This document shows, one piece after another, positions 8,608 through 17,561 of a DNA stretch of 64,000 nucleotides. Position 1 is the stretch's first letter, and each line of letters starts with the position of its first letter. The stretch comes from Kordiimonadales bacterium IMCC3096 (GTDB lineage: Bacteria; Pseudomonadota; Alphaproteobacteria; Minwuiales; Minwuiaceae). The stretch spans positions 4,002,115-4,066,114 of the forward strand of contig CP018227.1 in assembly GCA_016865035.1 (NCBI GenBank), in the 5' to 3' direction. A program made the position numbers and the translations under genes. Under the pieces are notes generated by a model. It did not search any database, was not told the origin of the DNA, and worked only from the letters and a program-made list of their open reading frames with translations.

Positions 8608-11600
8608 ATGTGGCAGTTCTGGGTCGATCGTGGCGGGACCTTCACCGATATCGTCGGGCGTCGTCCTGACGGGTCGGTGGTGACGCACAAGGTCCTGTCG
8701 GAGAACCCGGAGCGGTACCGTGATGCCGCCGTTCAGGGCATTCGCGACCTGCTGGGTCTCGGCCCGGATGATCCCATCCCCTCCGACCAGATCGAGGCGG
8801 TGAAGATGGGGACCACCGTCGCCACCAATGCCCTGCTTGAGCGGAAGGGCGACCGTTGCCTGTTCGTGACCAATCGCGGCTTCCGCGATGTGCTGCGCAT
8901 CGGTTACCAGAACCGCCCGAACCTGTTCGCGCTGAATATCGAACTGCCGGAGATGCTTTACGACAGCGTGATCGAGGTGCCAGGCCGGGTCGATGCGGCC
9001 GGTGAGGAACTGGAGGCACTGGACCTGGACACTGCGCGGCAGGAACTGCAGGCCGTGTTCGACGATGGAATCCGGGCTGCGGCCATCGTGTTCATGCACG
9101 GCTACCGCTATCCGGCCCACGAGAAGGCCGTGACCGATCTGGCCCGGGAAATCGGCTTCACCCAGGTTTCCACCAGCCACGAGACCAGCCCGCTGATGAA
9201 GATCGTCAGCCGGGGCGACACCACCGTGGTCGATGCCTATCTGTCGCCGATCCTGCGCCGCTATGTCGATCAGGTGGCGAGCGAGCTGGGCGATGTGCGG
9301 CTGATGTTCATGCAGTCGAACGGCGGGCTGACCGACGCCAACCTGTTCCAGGGCAAGGATGCGATCCTGTCCGGCCCGGCAGGCGGCGTCGTCGGCATGG
9401 TCCGCACCGCAGAGATGGCGGGCTTCGGCAAGGTCATCGGCTTCGACATGGGCGGCACCTCCACTGACGTGTCCCACTATGACGGCACGTTCGAACGGGC
9501 CTTCGAGACCAATGTGGCCGGGGTCCGCATGCGCGCGCCGATGATGCTGATCCACACGGTTGCCGCCGGTGGTGGCTCGATCCTGCATTTCGAGGACGGG
9601 CGCTATCAGGTGGGGCCGGACTCCGCCGGGGCCAATCCGGGACCGGCCTGCTATCGCAAGGGCGGACCACTGGCGGTCACGGACTGCAACGTCATGCTGG
9701 GCAAGCTGCAGCCGGATCATTTTCCGCATGTCTTCGGCCCGAATGGCGATGAACCGCTGGACGCCGAGGCCGTGCGGCAGAAGTTCGAGGAACTGACGGC
9801 CCGCATCTCGGCGGAGACCGGCGACAGCCGGACCCCGGAGCAGGTCGCGGCAGGCTTTCTGGAGATCGCGGTCGAGAACATGGCCAATGCGATCAAGAAG
9901 ATCTCCATCCAGCGTGGCTACGACGTGTCCAAGTACGTCCTGAACTGCTTTGGCGGGGCAGGGGGGCAGCATGCCTGCCTGGTGGCCGACAAGCTGGGCG
10001 TCGAGACGGTGCTGCTGCACCCGCATGCCGGTGTGCTGTCCGCCTATGGCATGGGCCTGGCCGACACGCGGGCGCTGCGCGAACGCGCGGTTGAACTGCC
10101 GCTGGACGACGCCGGTGTGGCGGAGGTCGGTCGCGTCCATGATGCGCTGGCCACGGAAGCGGAGAAGGAACTTCTGGCGCAGGACATTGCCGCGGAAGTG
10201 ATCGAGACCCGGCGCGGCGCGCTGGTGCGCTACGACGGCTCCGATACCGCGCTGGCCATCGCCTTCGGCAGCCTGGAAGAGACGAAGCAGGCCTTCGAGA
10301 CCGCGCATCGCCAGCAGTTCGGCTTCACCAGCCCCGAGAAGACAATCATCGTCGAAGCGGCAACGGTGGAGGCCATGGCCCCCGGTGATGTCATCGACGA
10401 TCCGGAGAGCGACGGTGTCGCCAACGAACCGGACCGCATCGCCGAGGTCTCGTCATGGATGGCGGGCGAGGAGCACAGGACCGGTGTCTTCGACCGTGAG
10501 ACGATGCAGCCGGGCGCCACGATCAGTGGTCCGGCGATCATTCGCGAACCGACCTCGACCACCGTCATAGAACCGGGCTGGCAGGCTGAACTGACGGCGA
10601 AACGGCATCTGATCGTGCGCCGGGTGGAGGCGCGCAGCAACGCCCGCGCCATCGGCACCGAAGCCGATCCGGTGATGATGGAGATCTTCAACAACCTGTT
10701 CATGAACATCGCCGAGCAGATGGGCGTGGTGCTGGAGCGCACGGCCTATTCGGTGAACATCAAGGAGCGGCTGGACTTCTCCTGCGCTGTCTTTGATGCA
10801 GCGGGGGAACTGATCGCCAATGCGCCGCACATGCCGGTGCATCTCGGCTCCATGTCGGAATCCATCAAGACCGTTGTCAGGGAGAACGCGGCGACGATGA
10901 AGCCCGGCGACGTCTACATGCTGAACGCGCCCTACAACGGCGGCACGCATCTGCCTGACGTCACCGTCATTGCCCCGGTCTATGACGATGCGGGGGCAGA
11001 GGTGCTGTTCTATACCGCATCGCGCGGCCATCACGCCGACATTGGCGGCAAGACGCCCGGCTCCATGCCCCCCGACTCCACCAATGTGGAGGAGGAAGGT
11101 GTGTTGCTGGACAATGTGTTGCTCGTCGATGGTGGCAAACTGCTTGAACAGGAAACCATCGATCTGCTGAGCTCCGGCAAGTATCCGGCGCGCAATCCGC
11201 ACCAGAACATGGCCGACCTGGCCGCCCAGATTGCCGCCTGCGAGAAGGGCGCGCGGGAACTGCGGCGCATGGTGGAGGATTTCGGCCTCGACGTGGTGCG
11301 GGCTTACATGGGCCATGTGCAGGACAATGCGGAGGAATCCGTGCGCCGCGTTATCGACGTGCTGCACGACGGGGAATTCAGCTATCCGATGGACGATGGT
11401 TCCGTCATTCAGGTGAAGGTCAGTATCGACCATGATGACCGCTCCGCCGTGATCGACTTCACCGGCACCTCCGAGACCCACCCCACCAACTACAACGCGC
11501 CGACGGCGGTGGCCTATGCGGCGGTGCTCTATGTCTTCCGCTGTCTGGTGGATTCGGAGATCCCGCTGAACGGCGGCTGTCTGAAACCGCTGAAGGTCAT

Positions 11601-12192
11601 CATCCCGGAGAAATCCATGCTGCGTCCGGTCTATCCGGCCGCCGTCGTGGCCGGGAACGTGGAGACCAGCCAGTGCATTACCGACTGCCTGTTCGGTGCG
11701 CTGGGGGTCATGGCGGCCGCGCAGGGCACCATGAACAACTTCACCTTCGGCAATGAACGCCATCAGTACTACGAAACCATCTGTGGCGGGGCAGGGGCCG
11801 GGCCGGACTTTGACGGCACCAGTGCGGTCCATACCCATATGACCAATACCCGCCTGACCGACCCGGAAGTGCTGGAATTCCGCTATCCCGTGATCCTGGA
11901 GCATTTCCACGTCCGCACCGGATCAGGCGGCAAGGGCGCACACCATGGCGGCGACGGCACCGTGCGCCGGATCCAGTTCCGGGAGGCAATGACGGCCTCC
12001 TTCCTCTCCAGCCATCGCAAGGTCGCACCGTTCGGCCTGAACGGCGGTGAAGACGGGGCCGTGGGCAGGAACTTCGTCGTCCGCGCCAACGGCGACACCG
12101 AACAGCGCCCCGGCTGGTCGATCGCAGACCTGAACCCCGGCGACGCCATCATCATCGAAAGCCCGGGGGGCGGGGGATTCGGGTCTGCGTGA
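8608..12192 (+). CDS. Fused 5-oxoprolinase / hydantoinase A-B family protein
   Basis: A 1194-residue protein with both halves of the hydantoinase/oxoprolinase family. The N-terminal HyuA-type ATPase half begins [19 protein letters not shown] and includes [14 protein letters not shown] and [17 protein letters not shown]. The HyuB half starts near residue 690 ([16 protein letters not shown]) and contains [26 protein letters not shown] and ENPGGGGFG-like SPGGGGFG at the end. This architecture equals eukaryotic OPLAH, which hydrolyses 5-oxoproline to glutamate with ATP. Start 8608 is set by AAGGAG at 8593-8598. Its position after a D-glutamate cyclase-like gene and a TRAP transporter supports the oxoproline substrate, though hydantoins or related cyclic amides are possible. 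Confidence 0.88.
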   Translation: MWQFWVDRGGTFTDIVGRRPDGSVVTHKVLSENPERYRDAAVQGIRDLLGLGPDDPIPSDQIEAVKMGTTVATNALLERKGDRCLFVTNRGFRDVLRIGYQNRPNLFALNIELPEMLYDSVIEVPGRVDAAGEELEALDLDTARQELQAVFDDGIRAAAIVFMHGYRYPAHEKAVTDLAREIGFTQVSTSHETSPLMKIVSRGDTTVVDAYLSPILRRYVDQVASELGDVRLMFMQSNGGLTDANLFQGKDAILSGPAGGVVGMVRTAEMAGFGKVIGFDMGGTSTDVSHYDGTFERAFETNVAGVRMRAPMMLIHTVAAGGGSILHFEDGRYQVGPDSAGANPGPACYRKGGPLAVTDCNVMLGKLQPDHFPHVFGPNGDEPLDAEAVRQKFEELTARISAETGDSRTPEQVAAGFLEIAVENMANAIKKISIQRGYDVSKYVLNCFGGAGGQHACLVADKLGVETVLLHPHAGVLSAYGMGLADTRALRERAVELPLDDAGVAEVGRVHDALATEAEKELLAQDIAAEVIETRRGALVRYDGSDTALAIAFGSLEETKQAFETAHRQQFGFTSPEKTIIVEAATVEAMAPGDVIDDPESDGVANEPDRIAEVSSWMAGEEHRTGVFDRETMQPGATISGPAIIREPTSTTVIEPGWQAELTAKRHLIVRRVEARSNARAIGTEADPVMMEIFNNLFMNIAEQMGVVLERTAYSVNIKERLDFSCAVFDAAGELIANAPHMPVHLGSMSESIKTVVRENAATMKPGDVYMLNAPYNGGTHLPDVTVIAPVYDDAGAEVLFYTASRGHHADIGGKTPGSMPPDSTNVEEEGVLLDNVLLVDGGKLLEQETIDLLSSGKYPARNPHQNMADLAAQIAACEKGARELRRMVEDFGLDVVRAYMGHVQDNAEESVRRVIDVLHDGEFSYPMDDGSVIQVKVSIDHDDRSAVIDFTGTSETHPTNYNAPTAVAYAAVLYVFRCLVDSEIPLNGGCLKPLKVIIPEKSMLRPVYPAAVVAGNVETSQCITDCLFGALGVMAAAQGTMNNFTFGNERHQYYETICGGAGAGPDFDGTSAVHTHMTNTRLTDPEVLEFRYPVILEHFHVRTGSGGKGAHHGGDGTVRRIQFREAMTASFLSSHRKVAPFGLNGGEDGAVGRNFVVRANGDTEQRPGWSIADLNPGDAIIIESPGGGGFGSA

Positions 12193-12199
12193 AGCCTCG

Positions 12200-12499
12200 T
12201 CAGTAACCCTGAAACAGGAAATCCAGTGCGCCCGAAATCTTCGCGAACTCGGGCGAAAGGCTGGAAACCGGCTGGCGCAGCAATGATGCCGGTACGGTTG
12301 CCAGCAACTGGGTGACCATCACGTATTGCTTGCCGTTGATGGTGAATTCCGGGTTCAGCCGGTCCGCGGCCTGCGGTGCCGCGGATCTTTCCATCAGCGG
12401 CACCACCACCCTGGTGCTCATTTCGTCCAGAAGATCAGCCTGAACATCAAGCAGAAGGCTGTCATCATTCGGCCCGGGAAAGACATCGTAGCGTGGCAT
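12200..12499 (-). CDS. ccdB: CcdB-family toxin (DNA gyrase poison)
   Basis: A 99-residue protein close to the usual CcdB length of 101. Typical CcdB segments are LLLDVQADLLDEMSTRVVVPL, DRLNPEFTINGKQYVMVTQ and KISGALDFLFQGY. CcdB traps DNA gyrase in a cleaved complex. The start overlaps the ccdA stop by one base (TGATG). In F-plasmid CcdB the last residues Trp-Gly-Ile are needed for gyrase poisoning; here the end is Gln-Gly-Tyr, so toxicity may be altered. Convergent with the oxoprolinase gene, 7 bases between stops. Confidence 0.92.
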   Translation of the reverse strand: MPRYDVFPGPNDDSLLLDVQADLLDEMSTRVVVPLMERSAAPQAADRLNPEFTINGKQYVMVTQLLATVPASLLRQPVSSLSPEFAKISGALDFLFQGY

Positions 12500-12720
12500 C
12501 AGAACTGGCGGAATTCACTCAATGGAATACCGTTTTCCTCCACCCATTCGTTGTACGAACCGATAGCAGCGGCATTGTCACGCCGCCATGCCTCTTCCCT
12601 GGCCTTGCAAACTGCATCCTGGACCCCGGACTCGGCAGCGAGTGACATGTTCACCTTGAGCGCCTTGGCCTCTGCAACCAGTTCGCTTTCCAGAGACAGG
12701 TTTGTACGAATTTTCGCCAT
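12499..12720 (-). CDS. ccdA: CcdA-family antitoxin
   Basis: A 73-residue antitoxin: an N-terminal ribbon-helix-helix DNA-binding region (AKIRTNLSLESELVAEAKAL) followed by the CcdB-binding tail (EEAWRRDNAAAIGSYNEWVEENG, here in part), which closely follows the CcdA consensus. I chose ATG 12720 because GAGGAAAATC precedes it and it gives the usual family length; the 20 extra upstream codons run through the palindromic operator. It neutralises CcdB and, with it, should repress its own promoter. Confidence 0.92.
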   Translation of the reverse strand: MAKIRTNLSLESELVAEAKALKVNMSLAAESGVQDAVCKAREEAWRRDNAAAIGSYNEWVEENGIPLSEFRQF

Positions 12721-12736
12721 GATTTTCCTCGTCTGT

Positions 12737-12755
12737 TGCGCATATCTTATGCGCA
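12737..12755. promoter_or_regulatory. Putative CcdA operator overlapping the ccdAB promoter
   Basis: TGCGCATA (12737-12744), a 3-base spacer TCT and TATGCGCA (12748-12755) form a perfect inverted repeat 17-35 bases upstream of ccdA. On the minus strand the site includes ATAAGAT, a fair -10 candidate. Ribbon-helix-helix antitoxins bind such short palindromes to autoregulate; binding here is inferred. Confidence 0.65.
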
Positions 12756-12858
12756 TAACCAATGGCGAGACAACAGACACGACCCTCGATAGCTGTCGGG
12801 AACCGGCGTATGTCGAGAGACCAGAACTGTCGACCGGAACAGGTTTCTTGCGCGCCGG

Positions 12859-14181
12859 CTACCTGAACTGTCCCGGCAGCCAGACGGCGATCTCCGGGAA
12901 CAGCATCAGGAAGACCAGCACCAGCAGTTCCAGTCCGATGAAGGGCAGGGCGGCGGCATAGATCTGGGTCAGGCGGATCTCCTGCGGGGCCACGCCTTTC
13001 ATGATGTAGAGCAGCAGCCCGAACGGCGGCGTCAGCAGGCTGATTTCCATGGCGATCAGCATCATCACCATGACCCAGATCGGGTTCATGCCCAGGCTGT
13101 CGGCGATGGGCAGGAAGAAGGGCAGGGTCAGCAGCGCCATGGAGACCTGATCCATGAAGGCGCCGAGGAACAGCAGGATCAGCATCATCAGCGCCATGGC
13201 GGTGATCGGTGTCAGGTTCAGACCGCCCACAAGCTGCAGCAGGCCGCTGGTCGCACCGGAGATCTGCAGCACCTGGGAGAAGGTGAGGGAACCGGCGATG
13301 ATGAACAGGATCATGACGTTGATCCTGGCCGTCTCGGTCAGCGCCTTCCTCAGCCGCGCGAAGGTCAGTTCGCCATAGCAGGCGCAGACCACCAGGGCGG
13401 CGACACAGCCCAGCGCCGCCGCTTCCTCCGGGGCCGCGACACGGAAGAAGATGCTGCCCACCACCACCGCGAAGATGGTGAACAGCGGCAGCACATCGCG
13501 CACGAACGGGCCCCAGCGTTCCCAGCCGTGCGCGGTCTCCGGCTCGTCATCGACCGGGGCGAGGGACGGATTCATGCGGCAGCGTGCCATGACATAGACC
13601 ACGAACAGGATCGCCATCAGGATGCCGGGCAGGATACCGGCGATCAGCAGATCCTTGATGGAGCGCTCCGCCAGGCTGGCCAGCAGCACGGCCAGCGCGG
13701 AGGGCGGAATCAGCATGGCGATGCCGCCAACCGCCATGATCGGACCCATGGCGAGCTTCGGCTGATAGCCGCGTTTCAGCATGTCGGGCAGCATGACACT
13801 GCCCAGGATGGCCGTATTGGCGATGGTCGAGCCGGAGAGGGAGGAGAAGACGGTGCCCCCCGCGATGGAGACGACGGTCAGCCGTCCCGGCATCCGCGCG
13901 ATCATGCGGTCGATGGCCTTGATCGCCCGGAATGCCACCCCGGTCTGGAACAGGATCTCGCCCATCAGGATGAACAGCGCCACCGGGACGAGGGAGAAGC
14001 GGGAGATGGCGAAGACATACTCGATCGGCATCACCGACAGGCCGATCTCGCCGCGCATGAAGACATAGACGCCGACGATATTGGCGGCGAAGAAGGCAAA
14101 TACCACCGGCAGGCCGAGAAACATCAGCCCGATGACGATGCCCAGCATCATGGCCAGCGCCCAGTACCACTCCATGATCAT
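12859..14181 (-). CDS. dctM: TRAP transporter large permease (DctM), second system
   Basis: A 440-residue membrane protein of about twelve helices with family marks GGTVFSSLSGSTIANTAILG, GGIAMLIPPSALAVLLASLA, MDQVSMALLTLPFFLPI and EISLLTPPFGLLLYIMKG. Two in-frame starts (14181 and 14175) differ by two codons. It is the last gene of a minus-strand TRAP operon, and lies 211 bases after its small subunit gene, an unusually wide gap filled by a multi-hairpin repeat. The substrate cannot be read from the sequence. Confidence 0.9.
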   Translation of the reverse strand: MIMEWYWALAMMLGIVIGLMFLGLPVVFAFFAANIVGVYVFMRGEIGLSVMPIEYVFAISRFSLVPVALFILMGEILFQTGVAFRAIKAIDRMIARMPGRLTVVSIAGGTVFSSLSGSTIANTAILGSVMLPDMLKRGYQPKLAMGPIMAVGGIAMLIPPSALAVLLASLAERSIKDLLIAGILPGILMAILFVVYVMARCRMNPSLAPVDDEPETAHGWERWGPFVRDVLPLFTIFAVVVGSIFFRVAAPEEAAALGCVAALVVCACYGELTFARLRKALTETARINVMILFIIAGSLTFSQVLQISGATSGLLQLVGGLNLTPITAMALMMLILLFLGAFMDQVSMALLTLPFFLPIADSLGMNPIWVMVMMLIAMEISLLTPPFGLLLYIMKGVAPQEIRLTQIYAAALPFIGLELLVLVFLMLFPEIAVWLPGQFR

Positions 14182-14200
14182 GACTGGTGGTCCGCCGTGG

Positions 14201-14343
14201 TCGAGGCGGGGTAGCCTTCGGCTGCACCCCCCATCGACCGCTTCGCGGCCACTTCCCCCGCAAGGGGGGAAGAGGGGAAATGCCGTGATGCGGCGGTGCT
14301 CCTTCCTTCCCCCTGGAGGGGGAGGATCGAGGTGGGGGGGAAT
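14201..14343. repeat. Multi-hairpin palindromic repeat inside the second TRAP operon
   Basis: This noncoding stretch holds a row of short inverted repeats: GTAGCC-TTC-GGCTGC (14211-14225), CCGC-TTC-GCGG (14238-14248), CTTCCCCC/GGGGGAAG (14252-14272) and TCCCCCT-GG-AGGGGGA (14308-14323). The pattern looks like the dispersed palindromic elements seen in alphaproteobacterial genomes. It separates the small and large permease genes and could influence mRNA stability or coupling between them. Confidence 0.7.
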
Positions 14344-14392
14344 CCCGGCGGTGGCGATTGGTCACCGCGGTATCGGGCCATCGCAGCCAGCA

Positions 14393-14914
14393 TCACAACC
14401 CCTTCGCTTGGTCGGTTTCCGCATCGGGGGCCGCGCCGCCGCGCAGCAGACGGAACAGGAACTCGATGGCCAGCAGGGTGAAACAGGCGACGAAGACCGA
14501 CAGCAGCACCCATTCGGGCATGGCGAAATACTTGTGCTGCATCGACTGGAACATCCAGGCGCTGTCCAGACTGACCCAGCCGTAGTGGACCAGTACCAGA
14601 CAGACGGCACATCCGACGAGATCCAGCAGACGCTCCAGCCCACGGGCGAGGGGGGCGGGCAGGTTGCCGACCAGCAGATCGACGCGCACGTGCGACCCCT
14701 GACGCAGGACCCAGGGGGCACCCAGGAACACGCCGGCAAACAGCAGATACTCGATGATCTCGTTGAGGCCCGACAGGTTGCCCCAGCCGAACAGGCGCAG
14801 CGCCAGGTCCACGGAAATGGACAGCGCGAAACCGCCGACAGTCAGCCCGACCAGCAGGCCGACCAGCCCGTAGGCGACCCCGAAGGCGCGGTCGATGGCG
14901 GCGAGGGCGGTCAT
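14393..14914 (-). CDS. dctQ: TRAP transporter small permease (DctQ), second system
   Basis: A 173-residue four-helix membrane protein. GLNEIIEYLLFAGVFLGAPWVLRQGSHVRVD matches the conserved DctQ region. I chose ATG 14914 (MTALAAIDRAFG); the frame is open to an ATG at 14953, but that would start inside the hairpin that follows the binding-protein gene. It is the partner of the large permease downstream and the binding protein upstream. Confidence 0.85.
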   Translation of the reverse strand: MTALAAIDRAFGVAYGLVGLLVGLTVGGFALSISVDLALRLFGWGNLSGLNEIIEYLLFAGVFLGAPWVLRQGSHVRVDLLVGNLPAPLARGLERLLDLVGCAVCLVLVHYGWVSLDSAWMFQSMQHKYFAMPEWVLLSVFVACFTLLAIEFLFRLLRGGAAPDAETDQAKGL

Positions 14915-14939
14915 GTCATCCGGTTTCCGAAACGAAACA

Positions 14940-14976
14940 GGGGACCGCGCCACACGGCACGATCCCCCGCGTCCCC
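14940..14976 (-). promoter_or_regulatory. Intercistronic hairpin after the second TRAP binding-protein gene
   Basis: GGGGACCGCG (14940-14949) can pair with CGCGTCCCC (14968-14976) with one bulged base, 11 bases after the binding-protein stop. It matches the position of the stronger hairpin in the first TRAP operon and may likewise favour binding-protein mRNA. Confidence 0.45.
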
Positions 14977-14986
14977 GACCAGTGGA

Positions 14987-15970
14987 CTATTCCTTCGCGA
15001 ACAGCGCACGCAGCTTCGCCGCATTGGCGGGGCTGGTCTCCTCCAGCCCGGCCCAGCCTGCGTCACGTGCCGTACCCAGCCACTTCGCCCGGTCATCGCC
15101 GGTAAAGGTGATGATGGTGTACTGCTCAGCCTGTTTCGCCATGGACTTCTCGACGGCGGTCTTGTCGACGCCGACCGCCTTCTTCTCCATCTGCATGACG
15201 ACCGTGGTGATCAACTTCCGCGCCTTGTCGCTCAGGCCGTTCCAGCTCTTCAGGTTCACCAGCACATTGATGTCGGCATCATAGAAACCGGGATCGACGC
15301 GCGATGCGGTGACTTCTTCCCAGCCCGGACGCATGCCGGTGATCGGCCAGCCAAAGCCGCCGACCGTGCCGTTCTCCATCAGCGGGTAGATCTGTGCCAG
15401 GTCCGAATTCTGCGTGGTGGCGCCCAGCGCCTTGAAGAAGTTGGTGTAGATCGGCGCGACGCGCAGGTGCAGGCCGGTCAGGTCCGGCTTGTCGATGGAT
15501 TTGCCCTTGCCGAGGTAGAGGTGAAACGGGGTGCCGTAGTGGATGCGCCCCAGCGGCTTCAGGTTCTTGTTGCCGTGGATCTCCTCCATCAGCGCCCAGC
15601 CGCCATTGGCGCGGATCTCGTCCGGCGTCCGTTCCAGCAGTTTCCAGGCATCCGCCTCCGGCACCACGTTCTGGTAATAGGCACCGGTGCAGTTCACCAG
15701 GTCATAGACGCCCTGTGCCTGCTTCTGCACCATGGTGAAGGGGCTGCCAATGGCGGGCGCGCCCCCCAGATAGTTGATCTTGACGGTCTGGCCACCCTGC
15801 TCGTTTATCTGTTTCACAACGCTTTCGAAGCGCTTGGAAAAGAACGAATTCTGCGGAAAGCAGCTTGCCGCGACGAGTGTCGTCTGGGCCTGTGCCGCGC
15901 TGGCACCGGCCAGTGCCGCGACCCCGAGGGCCGCTGCGGTCACGAGACCGCGAATATCCGGATAGCGCAT
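14987..15970 (-). CDS. dctP: TRAP transporter substrate-binding protein (DctP family), second system
   Basis: A 327-residue secreted binding protein. The signal peptide (RGLVTAAALGVAALAGASA) is followed by AQA and a likely cleavage before QTTLVAAS. The segment KPDLTGLHLRVAPIYTNFFKALGA holds the conserved DctP arginine. AGGGAGGGGAAG precedes the ATG. It is divergent from the first TRAP binding protein in sequence (for example NCTGAYYQNVVPEADAW), so a different substrate is likely. First gene of a minus-strand binding protein-small-large operon; no catabolic gene is attached. Confidence 0.9.
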   Translation of the reverse strand: MRYPDIRGLVTAAALGVAALAGASAAQAQTTLVAASCFPQNSFFSKRFESVVKQINEQGGQTVKINYLGGAPAIGSPFTMVQKQAQGVYDLVNCTGAYYQNVVPEADAWKLLERTPDEIRANGGWALMEEIHGNKNLKPLGRIHYGTPFHLYLGKGKSIDKPDLTGLHLRVAPIYTNFFKALGATTQNSDLAQIYPLMENGTVGGFGWPITGMRPGWEEVTASRVDPGFYDADINVLVNLKSWNGLSDKARKLITTVVMQMEKKAVGVDKTAVEKSMAKQAEQYTIITFTGDDRAKWLGTARDAGWAGLEETSPANAAKLRALFAKE

Positions 15971-16342
15971 TGGCTTCCCCTCCCTGTTTTTTCGTTGGGG
16001 AAACTATGAACAGGGGCAGGGGGCAGCGCAAGGGTACGGGGGTGGAATGGGCGTGCGCGACATTCCCGTGGGAACCGTCTGTTGTTGCTCGCCCTTCCGG
16101 AAAGACGACGCTCGCGGACTTGATCCGTGAGCCCATGCTCCGACGTCTGCGCGGCACTCTGGGTACCCGGATCAAGCCCGGGTACAGCGTGGCTTGGGGG
16201 GCAGGGACAGTTCACCCTCTCCACCTCCCACGATGCTCGCGGACTTGATCCGCGAGCCCAGTCTCCCACGTGCGTGCGGCACTGCCGGCACCCGGGTCAA
16301 GCTCTGGCGAGGTCTGGTAGGAAGGGCGCAGGCGGCCTGCGG
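15971..16342. other. Gene-free stretch between TRAP and TauD-like genes
   Basis: I see no credible gene here; long open frames are side effects of high GC. It should hold the promoter of the second TRAP operon (minus strand, near 15990-16040). The right two thirds hold two copies of a repeat with internal palindromes, described separately. Confidence 0.6.
16111..16308. repeat. Two copies of a palindrome-containing repeat
   Basis: Copy A starts at 16111 and copy B at 16236, spaced 125 bases, alignable over about 75 bases with scattered differences. Each begins CTCGCGGACTTGATCCG(T/C)GAG, whose arms CTCGCGGA/TCCGCGAG are perfect complements in copy B, and ends with an ACCCGG-ATCAAGC-CCGGGT type hairpin (perfect in copy A). 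The same TTGATCC/GGATCAA core appears in both hairpins. Probably a dispersed noncoding element. Confidence 0.7.
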
Positions 16343-17197
16343 TCAGGCGTCGAGCGCCTCACCCTCCAGCGTGATGCGGTGCATCTCCCGCCGGGCGCCG
16401 TGATAGTCGTTGACGGCATAGTGCCAGCTTGCCCGGTTGTCCCAGAATGCGATCGATCCCGGTGCCCACTGGAACCTGTAGGTATGCTCGGGCCGGGACG
16501 CATGGGCGTAGAGCATCTTCAGCAACGGCTCGCTCTCTTCCTTCGTCCAGCCCTCGAACTGCAGCGTAAAGGCGTCGTTGACGTAGAGCGCCTTGCGGCC
16601 GCTGATCGGGTGACTGATGACCACCGGATGCACGGCATCCTGCTGCGCCAGCTCGGCATTGCCCAGACGACCCTTGTAGCCTTCACGCCCCTGGGCGTTC
16701 GGGCCGAAGCGGTGTCGGCTGGAATGGACCGCACGCAGGCCGTTCAGGGTCTGCTTCAGACCGTCGGAGAGACTGTCGTAGGCCGCGTACATGTTGGCGA
16801 ACAGCGTGTCACCGCCGCGCGTCGGCGTTTGCCGCGCCAGCAGCATGGAACCCATGGCGGGGATCTGATCGTAGGAATGGTCCGTGTGCCAGGCACCGCC
16901 GATATTGGCCGTCTGGTCCGGTTCCTTGACGACCAGGGCAATCTTGTCGTGTGTCGGAACACGGGAGAAGAAGCGGTTGACGTTGATCTCGCCGAACTTC
17001 TCCGCTGCCTCGATATGCTGGTCCGGTGTCAGCTTCTGATCGCGGAAGAACAGCACACAATGATCGCCCAGGGCCTGGCGCAGCGCGCCGACCGTGTTGC
17101 TGCTCAGATCATTGGCCAGATCGATACCCTGCACGAAGGCACCGACACCGCCGGGTGTGGGTTCGATTTTGAATGGCTGCGCTGCTGTGTCGGCCAT
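16343..17197 (-). CDS. TauD/TfdA-family Fe(II)/2-oxoglutarate dioxygenase
   Basis: A 284-residue cytoplasmic dioxygenase. The iron-binding triad is visible: His104 and Asp106 in AWHTDHSY, and His259 in RASWHYAVNDY, with Arg270 placed to bind 2-oxoglutarate. GGDTLFANMYAAYDSLS is also typical of TauD. The family hydroxylates sulfonates, phenoxyacetates, alkyl sulfates and other small acids, commonly for sulfur or carbon use. GGGAGA precedes the ATG. It is alone, between a repeat region and an AT-rich intergenic region; no sulfonate transporter is adjacent, so the substrate is unknown. Confidence 0.9.
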   Translation of the reverse strand: MADTAAQPFKIEPTPGGVGAFVQGIDLANDLSSNTVGALRQALGDHCVLFFRDQKLTPDQHIEAAEKFGEINVNRFFSRVPTHDKIALVVKEPDQTANIGGAWHTDHSYDQIPAMGSMLLARQTPTRGGDTLFANMYAAYDSLSDGLKQTLNGLRAVHSSRHRFGPNAQGREGYKGRLGNAELAQQDAVHPVVISHPISGRKALYVNDAFTLQFEGWTKEESEPLLKMLYAHASRPEHTYRFQWAPGSIAFWDNRASWHYAVNDYHGARREMHRITLEGEALDA

Positions 17198-17561
17198 GAT
17201 TGTGATCTCCCGCCTGCGGACCGGTTCTGTGCCGGTTCCGGTTCAATGTCCTGCATGTGTCAGGCGTCGGTTTAACACAAGTGCATTAGAGGGAACAGGC
17301 GCGAGATGCGCATGGGCGTATTGCGGACCAGACAGGGGAATGTTTCAGGAGGTTTTCGCGCCTCTCCGCCGACCGTCGTAAATATCGTATAATCAATATT
17401 ATGGAAAATTATGGAAGCAGGTAGTTTGTGGCTGGCCGAAACCTGCTGGCCCACCTTCGCCGAAGAGCGTCATCACGTCGACCACCAGACAGACACCACC
17501 AACATCCCACAACCGCTTTCATGTTGCTGTTCCCCGTAACCTGCCCTTGGGAATGCCAGGA
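17198..17561. other. Gene-free stretch with AT-rich patch
   Basis: No gene is supported. An AT-rich patch at about 17380-17416 stands out: AATAT and ATATT flank TATAAT-containing sequence at 17381-17400, and ATTATGGAA occurs twice one helical turn apart (17398-17406 and 17408-17416). It may hold a promoter or operator for the TauD-like gene or for the decayed GNAT gene to its right. Confidence 0.5.

Noticed and set aside
8545-10308. Minus-strand frame of 587 codons opposite the oxoprolinase
   Set aside because: Antisense shadow; the plus-strand oxoprolinase has clear motifs over the whole stretch.
12200-12720. Possible mobile island around ccdAB
   Set aside because: No integrase, transposase, att-like repeat or composition change was seen at the borders; only the toxin-antitoxin pair stands out.
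14201-14343. CRISPR-like array
   Set aside because: The hairpins are not spaced identical repeats with unique spacers; no cas gene is near.
14081-16009. Plus-strand frame of 642 codons
   Set aside because: It runs opposite three TRAP genes and through the hairpin repeat. The composition is low-complexity and no domain is visible.
16127-17275. Plus-strand frame of 382 codons
   Set aside because: Opposite the TauD-like gene and partly in repeats; no recognisable domain.
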